Source: Peribacillus simplex NBRC 15720 = DSM 1321
Lineage (GTDB): Bacteria; Bacillota; Bacilli; Bacillales; DSM-1321
DNA: 64,000 nucleotides
Assembly: GCF_002243645.1 (NCBI RefSeq)
Contig: NZ_CP017704.1
Location: forward strand, 5,581,784 to 5,645,783
Direction of reading: 5' to 3'
The translations under genes were made by a program, and so were the position numbers. The first letter of the stretch is position 1, and every line of letters begins with the position of its first letter. Below the pieces are notes generated by a model. That model searched no databases. It had not been told where the DNA came from and worked only from the letters and a program-made list of their open reading frames with translations. Below are positions 39,186-47,418 of this stretch, one piece after another.

Positions 39186-39610
39186 TAATAATTTCAATTC
39201 ACTTCGATAAACCACCGCGATAATATAGTATTTTTCACGTATTATTATAAGGTTAGTGATCCTAATATTTAATACATTTGACAACTCACAAAACGAATTG
39301 GAATTTGTTTTAATTAATGACCTTTTCCCTCACAACCATCTTCACCGAAAAGAGGATCTGGAAGGCCCTAATTAGGATCACTTAATCAGTGGTTACTTAT
39401 CTGGAATCCGTCCGAAAAGCAACTGGGACGAGAGATTCAAGTAATCCAAATACAAAAATCACCACTTAATATCGGTGCTTTCGCTCTCGGTTTGTAAAGT
39501 GTCAGGTGAAAACCAATCTTTGGATTCATTGGACACCGGAGGTTCGCTCCTGTGAAAGGACATCGGAGCTTGTATGTTTCTACCTTTTCGAACTAATCGT
39601 TCGCGCACTT
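39186..39610. other. Non-coding stretch before the amine oxidase remnant
   Basis: No gene was recognised. It contains small self-complementary pieces such as GGAGGTTCGCTCC at about 39539-39551, but no riboswitch class could be assigned. It may be the decayed 5' part of the amine oxidase gene. Confidence 0.35.
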
Positions 39611-39619
39611 TAAATGAAG

Positions 39620-39776
39620 GCGGATGTGCTGAATATTCTTCAGCTGATCGTAAAAACTACTCCCATATATTAAATATGCTACAAGATAGATTTCATCTTG
39701 CTGGTGAACATCTCAGTTATTTAACCGGATGATGGCAGGTGATTTTGAATCAGCCAGAAAGTATAAAAGAAGGTAG
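39620..39776 (+). pseudogene. 3' end of a flavin monoamine oxidase gene
   Basis: Reads GGCAEYSSADRKNYSHIL, QDRFHLAGEHLSYLTG, then after a one-base loss MAGDFESARK. The AGEHxSYLTGWMAGAxESA motif is the C-terminal FAD-binding signature of amine oxidases. Nothing upstream is readable. It directly precedes ridA, tatA and tatC relics, which suggests a former operon for an exported oxidase. Confidence 0.72.
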
Positions 39777-39842
39777 GGTCACTTCTTAAGAAAAAGAGTT
39801 ATTAACCTATCGATGTTTTAATAAATAAAAGGAGCTGACTTT

Positions 39843-40391
39843 ATGAAAAAAACTTTGAAATCAATCATCGCTACTTCTGTAATAGGTATAAGTGTATTCT
39901 TGGGATTCTCTTTTGCTTCCGCAGGTAGCGAAAAAGATGAATTGAACTCAGAAAAAGTGACCTTCTTTGGATCCCCAACTTCTGCGATTTCCAGTTCAGT
40001 TTCTGTACCTCAAAGTTATAACCGGATATCGTTTAGTGGAACAGTAGCTCCTCTTTTAAAAAAAGATGGAAAGACTATTTATGAGAGATATGGCAATACA
40101 GAAAGGCAGGCAATCGGAATCTTAGAGAAATTAAAAGCAGATTTGAAAACAAAAGGACTTTCCCTCGCTGATGTAACCTATCTGCGTGTGTATATCGCGC
40201 CAGATCCTAATAAAGAAGATACACCAGACTATCAAGGTTGGTTTAATGCCTACGCTCTGTTCTTTAACACAAAAGAAAATCCAGTTAAAACAGCTCGTTC
40301 AACAGTAGGGGTGGAAAGTCTTGTTTCTCCGGATTATCTGATTGAAATTGAAGCAGAAGTAGCCTATAAAAATAAGAAGTTAGACGATTGA
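39843..40391 (+). CDS. Secreted RidA/YjgF-family protein
   Basis: 182 residues with a Sec-type signal peptide (residues 1-28, ending SFASAG). The mature part is a Rid domain: SGTVAP, YGNTERQAIGILEKL, VTYLRVYIA and RSTVGVESL...YLIEIEAEVAY. Rid proteins hydrolyse reactive imines/enamines to keto acids and ammonia; an exported one fits an extracellular amine oxidase that makes imines. GGAGCTGA precedes the ATG. The frame is intact, although oxidase and Tat genes around it are broken. The arginine expected in the active site is present only by position (RSTVGV), so catalysis is likely but not certain. Confidence 0.8.
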   Translation: MKKTLKSIIATSVIGISVFLGFSFASAGSEKDELNSEKVTFFGSPTSAISSSVSVPQSYNRISFSGTVAPLLKKDGKTIYERYGNTERQAIGILEKLKADLKTKGLSLADVTYLRVYIAPDPNKEDTPDYQGWFNAYALFFNTKENPVKTARSTVGVESLVSPDYLIEIEAEVAYKNKKLDD

Positions 40392-40401
40392 AGTGAATGT
40401 T

Positions 40402-40594
40402 ATGTTTCAAAATACCGGTGTTCCAGGCTTAGTTATCATTCTTATCTTTGCACTTGTGATTTTGGTCCTAAAAAATCACCAATCGGACGAACTTTTGGAC
40501 GAAAACTTTATCTGAATTCAAAAGTGCAACCAAATGGTTAGTTGATGAGGATAAAGAAGAAGCGAAAAAAACTGAGTTAACGACTGTTTTATAG
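40402..40594 (+). pseudogene. tatA: tatA remnant (twin-arginine translocase)
   Basis: Begins MFQNTGVPGLVIILIFALVI, the single membrane helix of TatA. A frame change gives IGRTFGRKL, and another gives EFKSATKWLVDEDKEEAKK and a stop at 40594. These are the amphipathic helix and tail of TatA/TatE. At least two frameshifts make it inactive. Confidence 0.78.
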
Positions 40595-40595
40595 C

Positions 40596-40764
40596 TGGGC
40601 AGTTTGAAACGATGTTTACGGCAGTTAAATATTTTCGTTTATTTATTAACCTGATTTTACGGTTCGGCTTTTTATTTGAGATGCCGCTGGTCGTGATGTT
40701 TTTAACGAGACTAGGGATTCTCAATCCTGTGAGGGTGGGCATCTCCAAGGTTGTTTATAAGTAG
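40596..40764 (+). pseudogene. tatC: tatC internal remnant
   Basis: Reads FETMFTAVKYFRLFINL, then GFLFEMPLVVMFLTRLGILN: the conserved FLFEMPVVVMFLTRLGI helix of TatC. The front and back of the gene are missing. It follows the tatA relic at once, as in Bacillus tatA-tatC pairs. Confidence 0.8.
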
Positions 40765-40910
40765 AGTCTAGTCAACCAATTACAATGTGATTAAACGAAT
40801 TACTTTAGTGAGACTGGATTTTTGCCTCCAGGGTCCCTTCTATCTAAAGTGAAGGAATTGAAAAATACAAGCCGGAAAACTTTTGAATACAAACAGAGAC
40901 AGGAAGAATC

Positions 40911-40985
40911 TTATATTTAGGTTAGTTAAGTGACACAGTTGACAGTAAAAGGACCGCACATTTTAGATATGTCTAATATGTGCGG
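40911..40985. repeat. Long-hairpin repeat, copy 1
   Basis: TATATTTAGGTTAG followed 35 bases later by a long hairpin CCGCACATTTTAGA/TCTAATATGTGCGG (40954-40985). The same arrangement recurs at 43013-43095, so it is a dispersed element. It could also act as a terminator. Confidence 0.6.
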
Positions 40986-41096
40986 TATTATTTATTATTA
41001 TCAAATTAGGCTATGTTAAAAGATAAAGGTTGATTAATAATAAAAATCAACAATAATCTTTAACAAAGCCATATTAAATAATCTGGATGGTTTCCT

Positions 41097-41155
41097 ATAA
41101 AAGAAGCAACCAGACGGCAGTCGGAACTTCAATAAAGCACTCAATAGTTCAAGAA
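41097..41155. repeat. Degenerate cassette-type repeat left of the DUF3888 gene
   Basis: Carries a recognisable ATAAAAGAAGC start, a CGGCAGTCGGAACTTCAA middle and a CACTCAATAGTTCAAGAA end, resembling the elements at 59-63 kb. It brackets the DUF3888 gene together with 41591-41620. Confidence 0.45.
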
Positions 41156-41159
41156 GTAG

Positions 41160-41534
41160 TCAATGCAAATGGAAATTATTCCACTCATTTTCTGGGATAA
41201 CTCTGTTGAAGTAATCTGTTGGTTTGATTTTATAGCCTACAATTTTAAACGTTATTATCTCTTCCATATATGGTGGGGTATGCGGACCTTGGAAACTTAC
41301 TACTTGCACTGTAACGTAAAATATATCAATGTTCTCTTCGTCTTGTTTTATTTCTAATATTTTCTCATTACCTCTAAACCAATCTGCCCCTACTACCAAA
41401 CTAATTGGTTCCTGTAATAGCTTAATTAATGCTTTTTCTAACACGTCTTGAGGTATTTCCGTAGCTTTTGAAAAATTGGGAGCTAAGAATAAAATAAAAC
41501 ATAAAATGATTAATAATGAAAACTTCTTTTTCAT
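41160..41534 (-). CDS. Secreted DUF3888 protein
   Basis: 124 residues from MKKKFSLLI, preceded by GAGGTGAG; a signal peptide covers residues 1-25. LEKALIKLLQEP and the end VTVQVVSFQGPHTPPYMEE-ITF match DUF3888, a family of exported Bacillus proteins of unknown function. It is bracketed by cassette-type repeats (41097-41155 and 41591-41620), so it looks like another single-gene unit. Confidence 0.75.
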   Translation of the reverse strand: MKKKFSLLIILCFILFLAPNFSKATEIPQDVLEKALIKLLQEPISLVVGADWFRGNEKILEIKQDEENIDIFYVTVQVVSFQGPHTPPYMEEIITFKIVGYKIKPTDYFNRVIPENEWNNFHLH

Positions 41535-41590
41535 ATAACTCACCTCAGTATTAGTTTTCCTTTACTAAGGTTTATTTATTTCTCTTACTT

Positions 41591-41620
41591 AACTAACCTG
41601 CCCCGTTAGTTCTATAAGAA
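41591..41620. repeat. Cassette-type repeat half with core
   Basis: AACTAACCTGCCCCGTTAGT followed by TCTATAAGAA: the same core inverted repeat as at 63264-63290 and the others in the last 5 kb. It lies 57 bases before the DUF3888 start. Confidence 0.8.
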
Positions 41621-41683
41621 AAGCACATTATTTGTCTATCTCTTTTACATAATCACAGTTCTAGGTAGTATACCTAAATATAA

Positions 41684-41713
41684 ATAGCCTCATCAAGTTT
41701 TTGATGAGGCTAT
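41684..41713 (-). terminator. Terminator of the VanY-type carboxypeptidase gene
   Basis: Perfect arms ATAGCCTCATCAA/TTGATGAGGCTAT around a four-base loop, 62 bases past the stop. Confidence 0.8.
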
Positions 41714-41775
41714 CCACTGCGTATAGTGTATTAAAGTTTTTGCACTAGAACCAATATATCTTTAGGAGCATTTCT

Positions 41776-42927
41776 TTAGTTTTGTACGGCTCTAGTATAA
41801 TAATATTCTTCAAGAGTAATTCCGTGGCTCATAATAGTTTGAGCTATTGATTTGCCTACATATCGAAGATGCCATGGTTCATACTTATAACCAGTAACTG
41901 ATTCTTTTCCTTTAGGGTATCGGATAATAAATCCATAATCATCTGCATGTGCCTGTAGCCATTTTGCTTCTTTAGTACCTCCAAAGCAATCCTGTGCCGC
42001 GCATTTACCATTTCCTCCTGTCACATCAATAGCAAGACCTGTTTCATGCTCACTTGTTCCAGGTAATGCACTGTATGTGATTGCTTTGGCATAACCATCC
42101 CTTTTTACATAATAATCAAATAGAGCAACTTGTGTAGCATGTGATCTGTATGCAGATACACCGAGAAGACTTACTCCCTGCTTCTTGGATTCCGCAAATA
42201 ATTTGCTAATGGCAGCAGCTGCTTCACTTCGCATTTTTCTCTTTTCTGTCTTTTCTTTAAAAGTAAACGGTATCGACGTATATACTAAGTCTTTTGGTAC
42301 ATAGTTTTCTGGTAGCTTATTTTTTTTATTGACTAGCACTGGAATACTTTCAGGCTTTGCAACAACCTGAATGGCGTCAGATGTAGGATTGGATACCTTT
42401 ACATATTTACTACTAACATAACCTGTTTGACCGTTTAAGCTAACCTTTAGCCATCCATTCGCATTTTTTCCAGTAACCGTTAGCTTTGTGCCCTGTTTAA
42501 CTGTTGCTATAATTTTATTAGCAGTAGAAGGACCTGTACGGACATTCAGGTTAGCAGTTGATGTATAGGTTACTGTTGCTGTACTAGAGCCAGATGAAGA
42601 GTTTGATATTTTTACATATTGGCTACTAACATAACCTGTTTGACCATTTAAGCTAACCTTTAGCCATCCATTCGCATCTTTTCCAGTAACCGTTAACTTT
42701 GTGCCCTGTTTAACTGTTGCTATAATTTTATTAGCAGTAGAAGGACCTGTACGGACATTCAGGTTAGCAGTTGCTGTATAGGTTACTGTTGCTGCATTGG
42801 CTACACTTGGTTCTAACCCCTTAATATTTGCATGGTTAAAACCGATTAAACCTGCACATAAAATAATGAAGGTAAAACCGGAAGCTAGCAATCTTTTGTT
42901 TAACGTTACTTTATTTAGTTTTGTCAT
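41776..42927 (-). CDS. D-alanyl-D-alanine carboxypeptidase (VanY family) with two SH3b domains
   Basis: 383 residues. A membrane-anchor or signal segment (11-30), two nearly identical SH3b repeats (48-107 and 118-177; ANLNVRTGPSTANKII in each), then a VanY/LdcB peptidase domain. Zinc ligands are seen in TSEHETGLAID (H294, D301) and EPWHLRY (H353). Trims D-Ala from peptidoglycan stem peptides outside the cell, with the SH3b repeats holding the wall. The two SH3b coding stretches (42397-42576 and 42607-42786) are almost identical in DNA, so a recent duplication is likely. Confidence 0.93.
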   Translation of the reverse strand: MTKLNKVTLNKRLLASGFTFIILCAGLIGFNHANIKGLEPSVANAATVTYTATANLNVRTGPSTANKIIATVKQGTKLTVTGKDANGWLKVSLNGQTGYVSSQYVKISNSSSGSSTATVTYTSTANLNVRTGPSTANKIIATVKQGTKLTVTGKNANGWLKVSLNGQTGYVSSKYVKVSNPTSDAIQVVAKPESIPVLVNKKNKLPENYVPKDLVYTSIPFTFKEKTEKRKMRSEAAAAISKLFAESKKQGVSLLGVSAYRSHATQVALFDYYVKRDGYAKAITYSALPGTSEHETGLAIDVTGGNGKCAAQDCFGGTKEAKWLQAHADDYGFIIRYPKGKESVTGYKYEPWHLRYVGKSIAQTIMSHGITLEEYYYTRAVQN

Positions 42928-43012
42928 TTAGAACACCTCAGTTTTAAGGTATATTTTAAAACAATAAATGTCACTGGTTTATTATTCCAATTAGCAACAA
43001 GAATGTTGAAAT

Positions 43013-43095
43013 GATTATATTTAGGTTAGATAATGTAAACATATGAAAACAAAAAGAACGCACATTTTAGACATATCTAAATATGTGCGTTCTTT
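43013..43095. repeat. Long-hairpin repeat, copy 2
   Basis: TATATTTAGGTTAG then a hairpin AAAGAACGCACATTTTAGA with its near-perfect complement (43053-43095). Homologous to 40911-40985; see that entry. Confidence 0.6.
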
Positions 43096-43355
43096 AATTA
43101 TTGAACTAACGCTCCTGTAAGTGAAATATTGTATGCTACACTTTTTTCGTAGATGTACTTGAGCTTGATAAATCAGTATATTATCTCCTGTGTCAACTAT
43201 ATGGGCTTTTTTCCAACCACTGTCTACACAAGAGGGGATAATATCAATAACAGGAAGCTAACGCTACTACAACTTTTTATTTATCTATCCTCGTAAGCAG
43301 TAAACAGCACTCCACATGCATGAAATTTAGATGTTTTTTTTCCAAAGAATTAGAC

Positions 43356-44306
43356 CTAATTGTTACTCGATTCTTTCATTAAATTTACCTTAGGTATATT
43401 CAATAGTTGGCGAAGCTCGTTGGATAATGTCGTTCTTGTTTCATCACTCACTATATAATACCATATATCACCATACATCCCTCCATCACCTGGGATCTCT
43501 ATTTGTTTAATATGATTAGCAGCGCTTTTATAGGAGTGTTGTATAGCAATCATTTGATCCATTGTTAAATTGGTTTGAACATTTTTTTCCAGTGCTTTTA
43601 ATATCTTTTGATAGTTAGCTAATGAAGTTAATTGGGACCCTTCATGAATGACTTGCTCAATGACCTCACGTTGTCGCTGTTGCCTACCAAAGTCACCGTG
43701 TGGATCTTCTTTTCTCATCCGAGCATATACAAGAGCCACTTTGCCATCGATATGTTGTTTTCCTTTCTGTATGTGCACTCCTTCAAGGGTAAAATCAAAC
43801 GTATTATTCACTGTAACACCGCCAACCGCATCGACGATATCCTTAAATCCTTCCATATTCACTTTTACATAATAATTGATAGGTATATTTAAGAACTGTT
43901 CTACTGCTTTGACAGACCCTTCAATTCCACCATATGCATAAGCAGCATTTATTTTGTTATACGTATTTTTTATAGGAATGAATGCTCTTGTATCACGAGG
44001 AATGCTCACCATTGCTGTTTTTTTTGTTTCCGGATTAACAGTGATGACAATCATTGAGTCTGACCGACCGACATCACCAGATCGTTCATCGACACCTAGC
44101 AATAGGATAGTTATTGGATCGTGTGTACTGAGTGGTTGCTGCTTACTAGATTCACCATGCAATGGTTTATATATATGATCTACCGATTTTGCAACTACAC
44201 GATAAATACTGTAACCGAATGAACCGCCGATTAGTAACAACAAGACCATTCCAATAAAGGTGAATTTTCTCCATTTTATTTGTTTTTCACTTTTTGAATT
44301 TTCCAT
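43356..44306 (-). CDS. LytR-CpsA-Psr family wall-polymer ligase
   Basis: 316 residues from MENSKSEKQIKW, with AAAGAGGATG upstream. One N-terminal membrane helix (about 13-35), then an LCP domain: ILLLGVDERSGDVGRSDSMIV, VSIPRDTRAFIP and YARMRKEDPHGDFGRQQRQ, which hold the polyprenyl phosphate-binding arginines and aspartates. Attaches teichoic acid or other anionic glycopolymers to peptidoglycan. Single gene. Confidence 0.92.
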   Translation of the reverse strand: MENSKSEKQIKWRKFTFIGMVLLLLIGGSFGYSIYRVVAKSVDHIYKPLHGESSKQQPLSTHDPITILLLGVDERSGDVGRSDSMIVITVNPETKKTAMVSIPRDTRAFIPIKNTYNKINAAYAYGGIEGSVKAVEQFLNIPINYYVKVNMEGFKDIVDAVGGVTVNNTFDFTLEGVHIQKGKQHIDGKVALVYARMRKEDPHGDFGRQQRQREVIEQVIHEGSQLTSLANYQKILKALEKNVQTNLTMDQMIAIQHSYKSAANHIKQIEIPGDGGMYGDIWYYIVSDETRTTLSNELRQLLNIPKVNLMKESSNN

Positions 44307-44399
44307 GTACATCCTCTTTCTAGTCATTAATTGCTGTATTGCTCTAATTTTGACACGTCACCCATATAAAAATAACTCTTTCTATATGATTGGAACCCT

Positions 44400-45206
44400 T
44401 TAGTTGTTTAAAGGTTCATATACCTTTTGGGAATTCCCTTCATAAATTACAATAGATTTTGCTTGAATGGTTTCGTTGTTATATATAAAGTCTTTATCTG
44501 AAAAGTTGGCTATTACTTTAAATTTGTGCCAAATTCTGTAGATTGAACAAGGCGATCGTTTGAAAGCACCTTAAATCCTGTCATCTGTTTTGCTATAGCT
44601 TTTTGATGAAAGGGGGACCATTCCTTTAAATAGGAAATAATAGTGAACAATAGTTTCATTATTTTTCGTCCATTCTTGCTTATTCAGATGGTATAACGGT
44701 GGCACATTATATAAAAATTCATATATCATTCTGTCACCGACCATATCTTTGATTTTCAAACTTCACCATTCTCAATGATGGGTTGTGATCACCGATTCGT
44801 AATTTAAATAGAGGAAGAGAATAAGCTGGATCGAGATAGATATGTTTATATAACTCTTTGATCGGAATCTGTTTACTGTACCTGTCAGGAGCTGTTCCTT
44901 CTTGGGACCAGTACCCTCCAACATAATACGGACTATTTTTACTTTCTCTAATGTCCGGGTCTCCCCACTTAATCACAGGAGTTTCTATACCGTGGGCAAA
45001 TTCTCATCAGGATAGCTCCATGATATTTTGTGATCATCCTTTTCCACGAAAACTTCAATTTCCGGGTTACCATCGAATGTAAAATCGCTGTACTTAATGT
45101 TTGTTGGCTTATTTATTGCCTTTTGTACATCTTTTTCTTTATCCCATCCTGTAAAAAAACTAATAATGAGAATAATAACAAGTAACACTGCATCTTTTTT
45201 TTTCAT
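44400..45206 (-). pseudogene. Exported glycosidase-like protein, frameshifted
   Basis: Three or more frames are needed: MKKKDAVLLVIILIISFF (signal), ENFAHGIETPVIKWGDPDI, YYVGGYWSQEGTAPDR, KHIYLDPAYSLPLFKL, then EFLYNVPPLYHLNKQEW and finally LKVIANFSDKDFIYNNETI and a stop at 44400. The later part resembles the end of large glycoside-hydrolase-like proteins (family uncertain). The signal ends FFTGWDKEKD, where a lipoprotein would have FTGC. It is preceded by a promoter with the same 22-base site as the murG-like operon. Confidence 0.55.
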
Positions 45207-45244
45207 TTTTAATCCCTCCTGTTATACGTAAACTATACTTTCTT

Positions 45245-45266
45245 TTTGTTACATTAGTTTTACAAT
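45245..45266 (-). promoter_or_regulatory. Shared 22-bp promoter site, copy A
   Basis: Minus strand: ATTGTAAAACTAATGTAAC and AAA, 21 of 22 bases identical to 50234-50255. Two TGTAA-type half-sites lie 11 bases apart and a TATAGT -10 box follows after six bases. The spacing is typical of OmpR-family regulators. Confidence 0.55.
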
Positions 45267-45303
45267 TCTCCACAAAATTGCGTTGGCTTTGGGGCTCATA
45301 AAA

Positions 45304-45333
45304 AAAGAACCCTAATGATTGAAAGGGTTCTTT
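45304..45333 (-). terminator. Terminator of the two-component operon, overlapping its last codons
   Basis: Arms AAAGAACCCT/AGGGTTCTTT then seven T on the minus strand. The first arm encodes KNP in the kinase C-terminus, and the stop TAG is inside the hairpin. Confidence 0.85.
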
Positions 45334-46703
45334 TGAAAACAAATATAGAATTGTATCTGATTATTGAAAATCGAGGCTCCATGTTTAAAATGATGACGAA
45401 TAAGAATGGATTTAACAATAGCAAGCCCTAAGCCTGTGCCAGAGGCTTTTTTGTTTCTAGATGCTTCTAATACATAAAATGGCTCCCAAATTTTCTCAAT
45501 CTTTTCTGTTTGTTGTACATTTGTGCCGTTCTTAATTTGAAATACGATTTCTTGTTCTAAATCCTCAAATTCAATTTCAATTTTATGATCTTCTGTATAT
45601 TTAATCGCATTACTTATTAAATTGTTAAACACTATCTCGATCTTCTCTTTATCCGCCCACACAAATAATTGATGTAAATGAGAATTAGAAATTCTAACAT
45701 CTATTTCTTTTGTTTCGATCTCAATTTTATGTTTTACAAGGCATGAATGAAATAAGTCGATAAGATCAAAAGTGGTCTTTTCAATCTCATCTCTTTCAAT
45801 TTTTGAAAAGTTTAATAAATCCTCTATTACTTTGGAAATATTATCTGTTTGTTTTATAATCGTGTCAATATAAGTACCGTCGTCTAGCCCATCTTTGATT
45901 CCTACACAATATGCTTTTATTAAAGACAACGGTGTTTTCAGTTCATGCGTAAGATCAGACATAACTATTTTTAAGTTCACATTTTTTCGTTTTAAGTCTT
46001 GATGAGCCTTATTAAGCTTATCACTCATCAAATTAATGCTGTTGGCAAGCTCCTCAATTTCATCATTTGTTTTGATATGAACAGTTTCAAATTTTAATTC
46101 TGAAATATCTTTAGAAACATCTTTTAACTCTTTCAACGGAGTGGTTATCTTTTTTGACAATATCCAGACTAACGCAATGATGAGGATAATAGAAAATAGC
46201 AACATATATAAATTAAATTCATTGACGATTTTTGCCGTATCACTAAAATGTACAATGGAATTGCCGACTAACACGAGCATATCGTCTCTTTGCATAAAAC
46301 TGGCAAAAAAGCTTGATTTTAACTTTCCCTGGTCATATATTTTATTCACTTTTTTTCCTTCTGCCAATTTTTGAAGTGTTTCTTCTGTAATCCAAAATTT
46401 ATTTAATGTGATTCGTTTTTTGTATAGTTGACGAAATACTACTTCATTTAATTCATCTACATTACTATTAATAGGCTCGTAAACAATGGTTATTCCATAT
46501 TTATTTTCAATAGTTTCTTTGGAATGAATAAATGTAGTCTTATCCATTTTTTTTATCTCATTAGAAACTTGCTCTAACCTCTCTTTTGTTTTATGCAAGT
46601 AATATTTAGGCAAAAAATATTGAGTAAGCAAGATTGTGATAGAAAAAATGACGATTACTGCTAAGGAGATGCTTAGGGATAGCTTTCTTCCAAGCTTATT
46701 CAT
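45312..46703 (-). CDS. Sensor histidine kinase
   Basis: 463 residues. Membrane helices at about 10-32 and 163-183 enclose an extracellular sensor of 130 residues; a HAMP domain (184-236), the H-box SDLTHELKTPLSL with H253, an N-box NNLISNAIKYT and a G-box GTGLGLAIVK follow. Overlaps the response regulator gene by eight bases. It probably senses an envelope signal, given the wall-synthesis genes around it. Confidence 0.93.
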   Translation of the reverse strand: MNKLGRKLSLSISLAVIVIFSITILLTQYFLPKYYLHKTKERLEQVSNEIKKMDKTTFIHSKETIENKYGITIVYEPINSNVDELNEVVFRQLYKKRITLNKFWITEETLQKLAEGKKVNKIYDQGKLKSSFFASFMQRDDMLVLVGNSIVHFSDTAKIVNEFNLYMLLFSIILIIALVWILSKKITTPLKELKDVSKDISELKFETVHIKTNDEIEELANSINLMSDKLNKAHQDLKRKNVNLKIVMSDLTHELKTPLSLIKAYCVGIKDGLDDGTYIDTIIKQTDNISKVIEDLLNFSKIERDEIEKTTFDLIDLFHSCLVKHKIEIETKEIDVRISNSHLHQLFVWADKEKIEIVFNNLISNAIKYTEDHKIEIEFEDLEQEIVFQIKNGTNVQQTEKIEKIWEPFYVLEASRNKKASGTGLGLAIVKSILIRHHFKHGASIFNNQIQFYICFQKNPFNH

Positions 46704-47343
46704 CTTCTTCCTCCAAACTATATCCCAACCCTCTATGAGTTTTGATCACGCCTTCTCCGATTTTGTCTCTTAGCCTTCTTATATGTGTATCAACCGTTCT
46801 TTCTTCCCCAAAGTAATCAAATCCCCAGACGATATCAAGGAGTTTTTTTCGTGTTAGTATACTCCCTTTATGATTTAGAAAGCATCTCAAAAGTTCAAAT
46901 TCCGTTTTTGTCGCATTCAAATTTTTTTCCTTTTTATAAATTTTTTTTGCTTCTAAGTCAATTTTTATGTCTTTTAATTGAACGATCTTCTCTTTACGAA
47001 GAAGTTTCTTTGCTCTTGTTAATAGAATTCCTGGATGGAAAGGTTTCCTTACGTAATCATCTGCTCCAATCTTTAACGCTGCTAACTCATCTTCATTTTC
47101 ACTTTTCGCCGTGAGCATTAATACTTTTGTGTCACTATTACTTTTTATTTCTTTACAAACTTGCAAACCATTTGCCTTAGGCATCATCCAATCCAATATA
47201 GCTAAATTGATTTTGTTACTATAAAAAATAGTCAGTGCCTCTTCTCCATCTTCAGCTAGAAAAACATGAAATCCTTCTCTCTCAAAATAAGCCTTTAAAA
47301 TTTTCAACATATCTTTTTCATCATCTGCGATTAGTACTTTCAT
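46696..47343 (-). CDS. OmpR-family response regulator
   Basis: 215 residues. Receiver domain with D51 in AILDWMMPK, K in VRKPFHP, then a winged helix (TKTEFELLRCFL, ERTVDTHIRRLRDKIG). First gene of the pair; RBS TCGGAGGAA. May bind the 22-bp sites at 45245 and 50234. Confidence 0.95.
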   Translation of the reverse strand: MKVLIADDEKDMLKILKAYFEREGFHVFLAEDGEEALTIFYSNKINLAILDWMMPKANGLQVCKEIKSNSDTKVLMLTAKSENEDELAALKIGADDYVRKPFHPGILLTRAKKLLRKEKIVQLKDIKIDLEAKKIYKKEKNLNATKTEFELLRCFLNHKGSILTRKKLLDIVWGFDYFGEERTVDTHIRRLRDKIGEGVIKTHRGLGYSLEEEDE

Positions 47344-47418
47344 TTTTTCCTCCGAGTTATCGAATTTAGATACAGATTTGATTCTTCAACTTGACTAATC
47401 ACACACTAGTATTTACAT

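Noticed and set aside
38910..39284. Minus-strand open frame of 124 codons overlapping the end of the second gerC gene
   Set aside because: It is antisense to a certain gene and to its terminator, has no ribosome site and no recognisable domain.
39480..39610. Riboswitch before the amine oxidase remnant
   Set aside because: Small hairpins only; no known aptamer consensus could be recognised.
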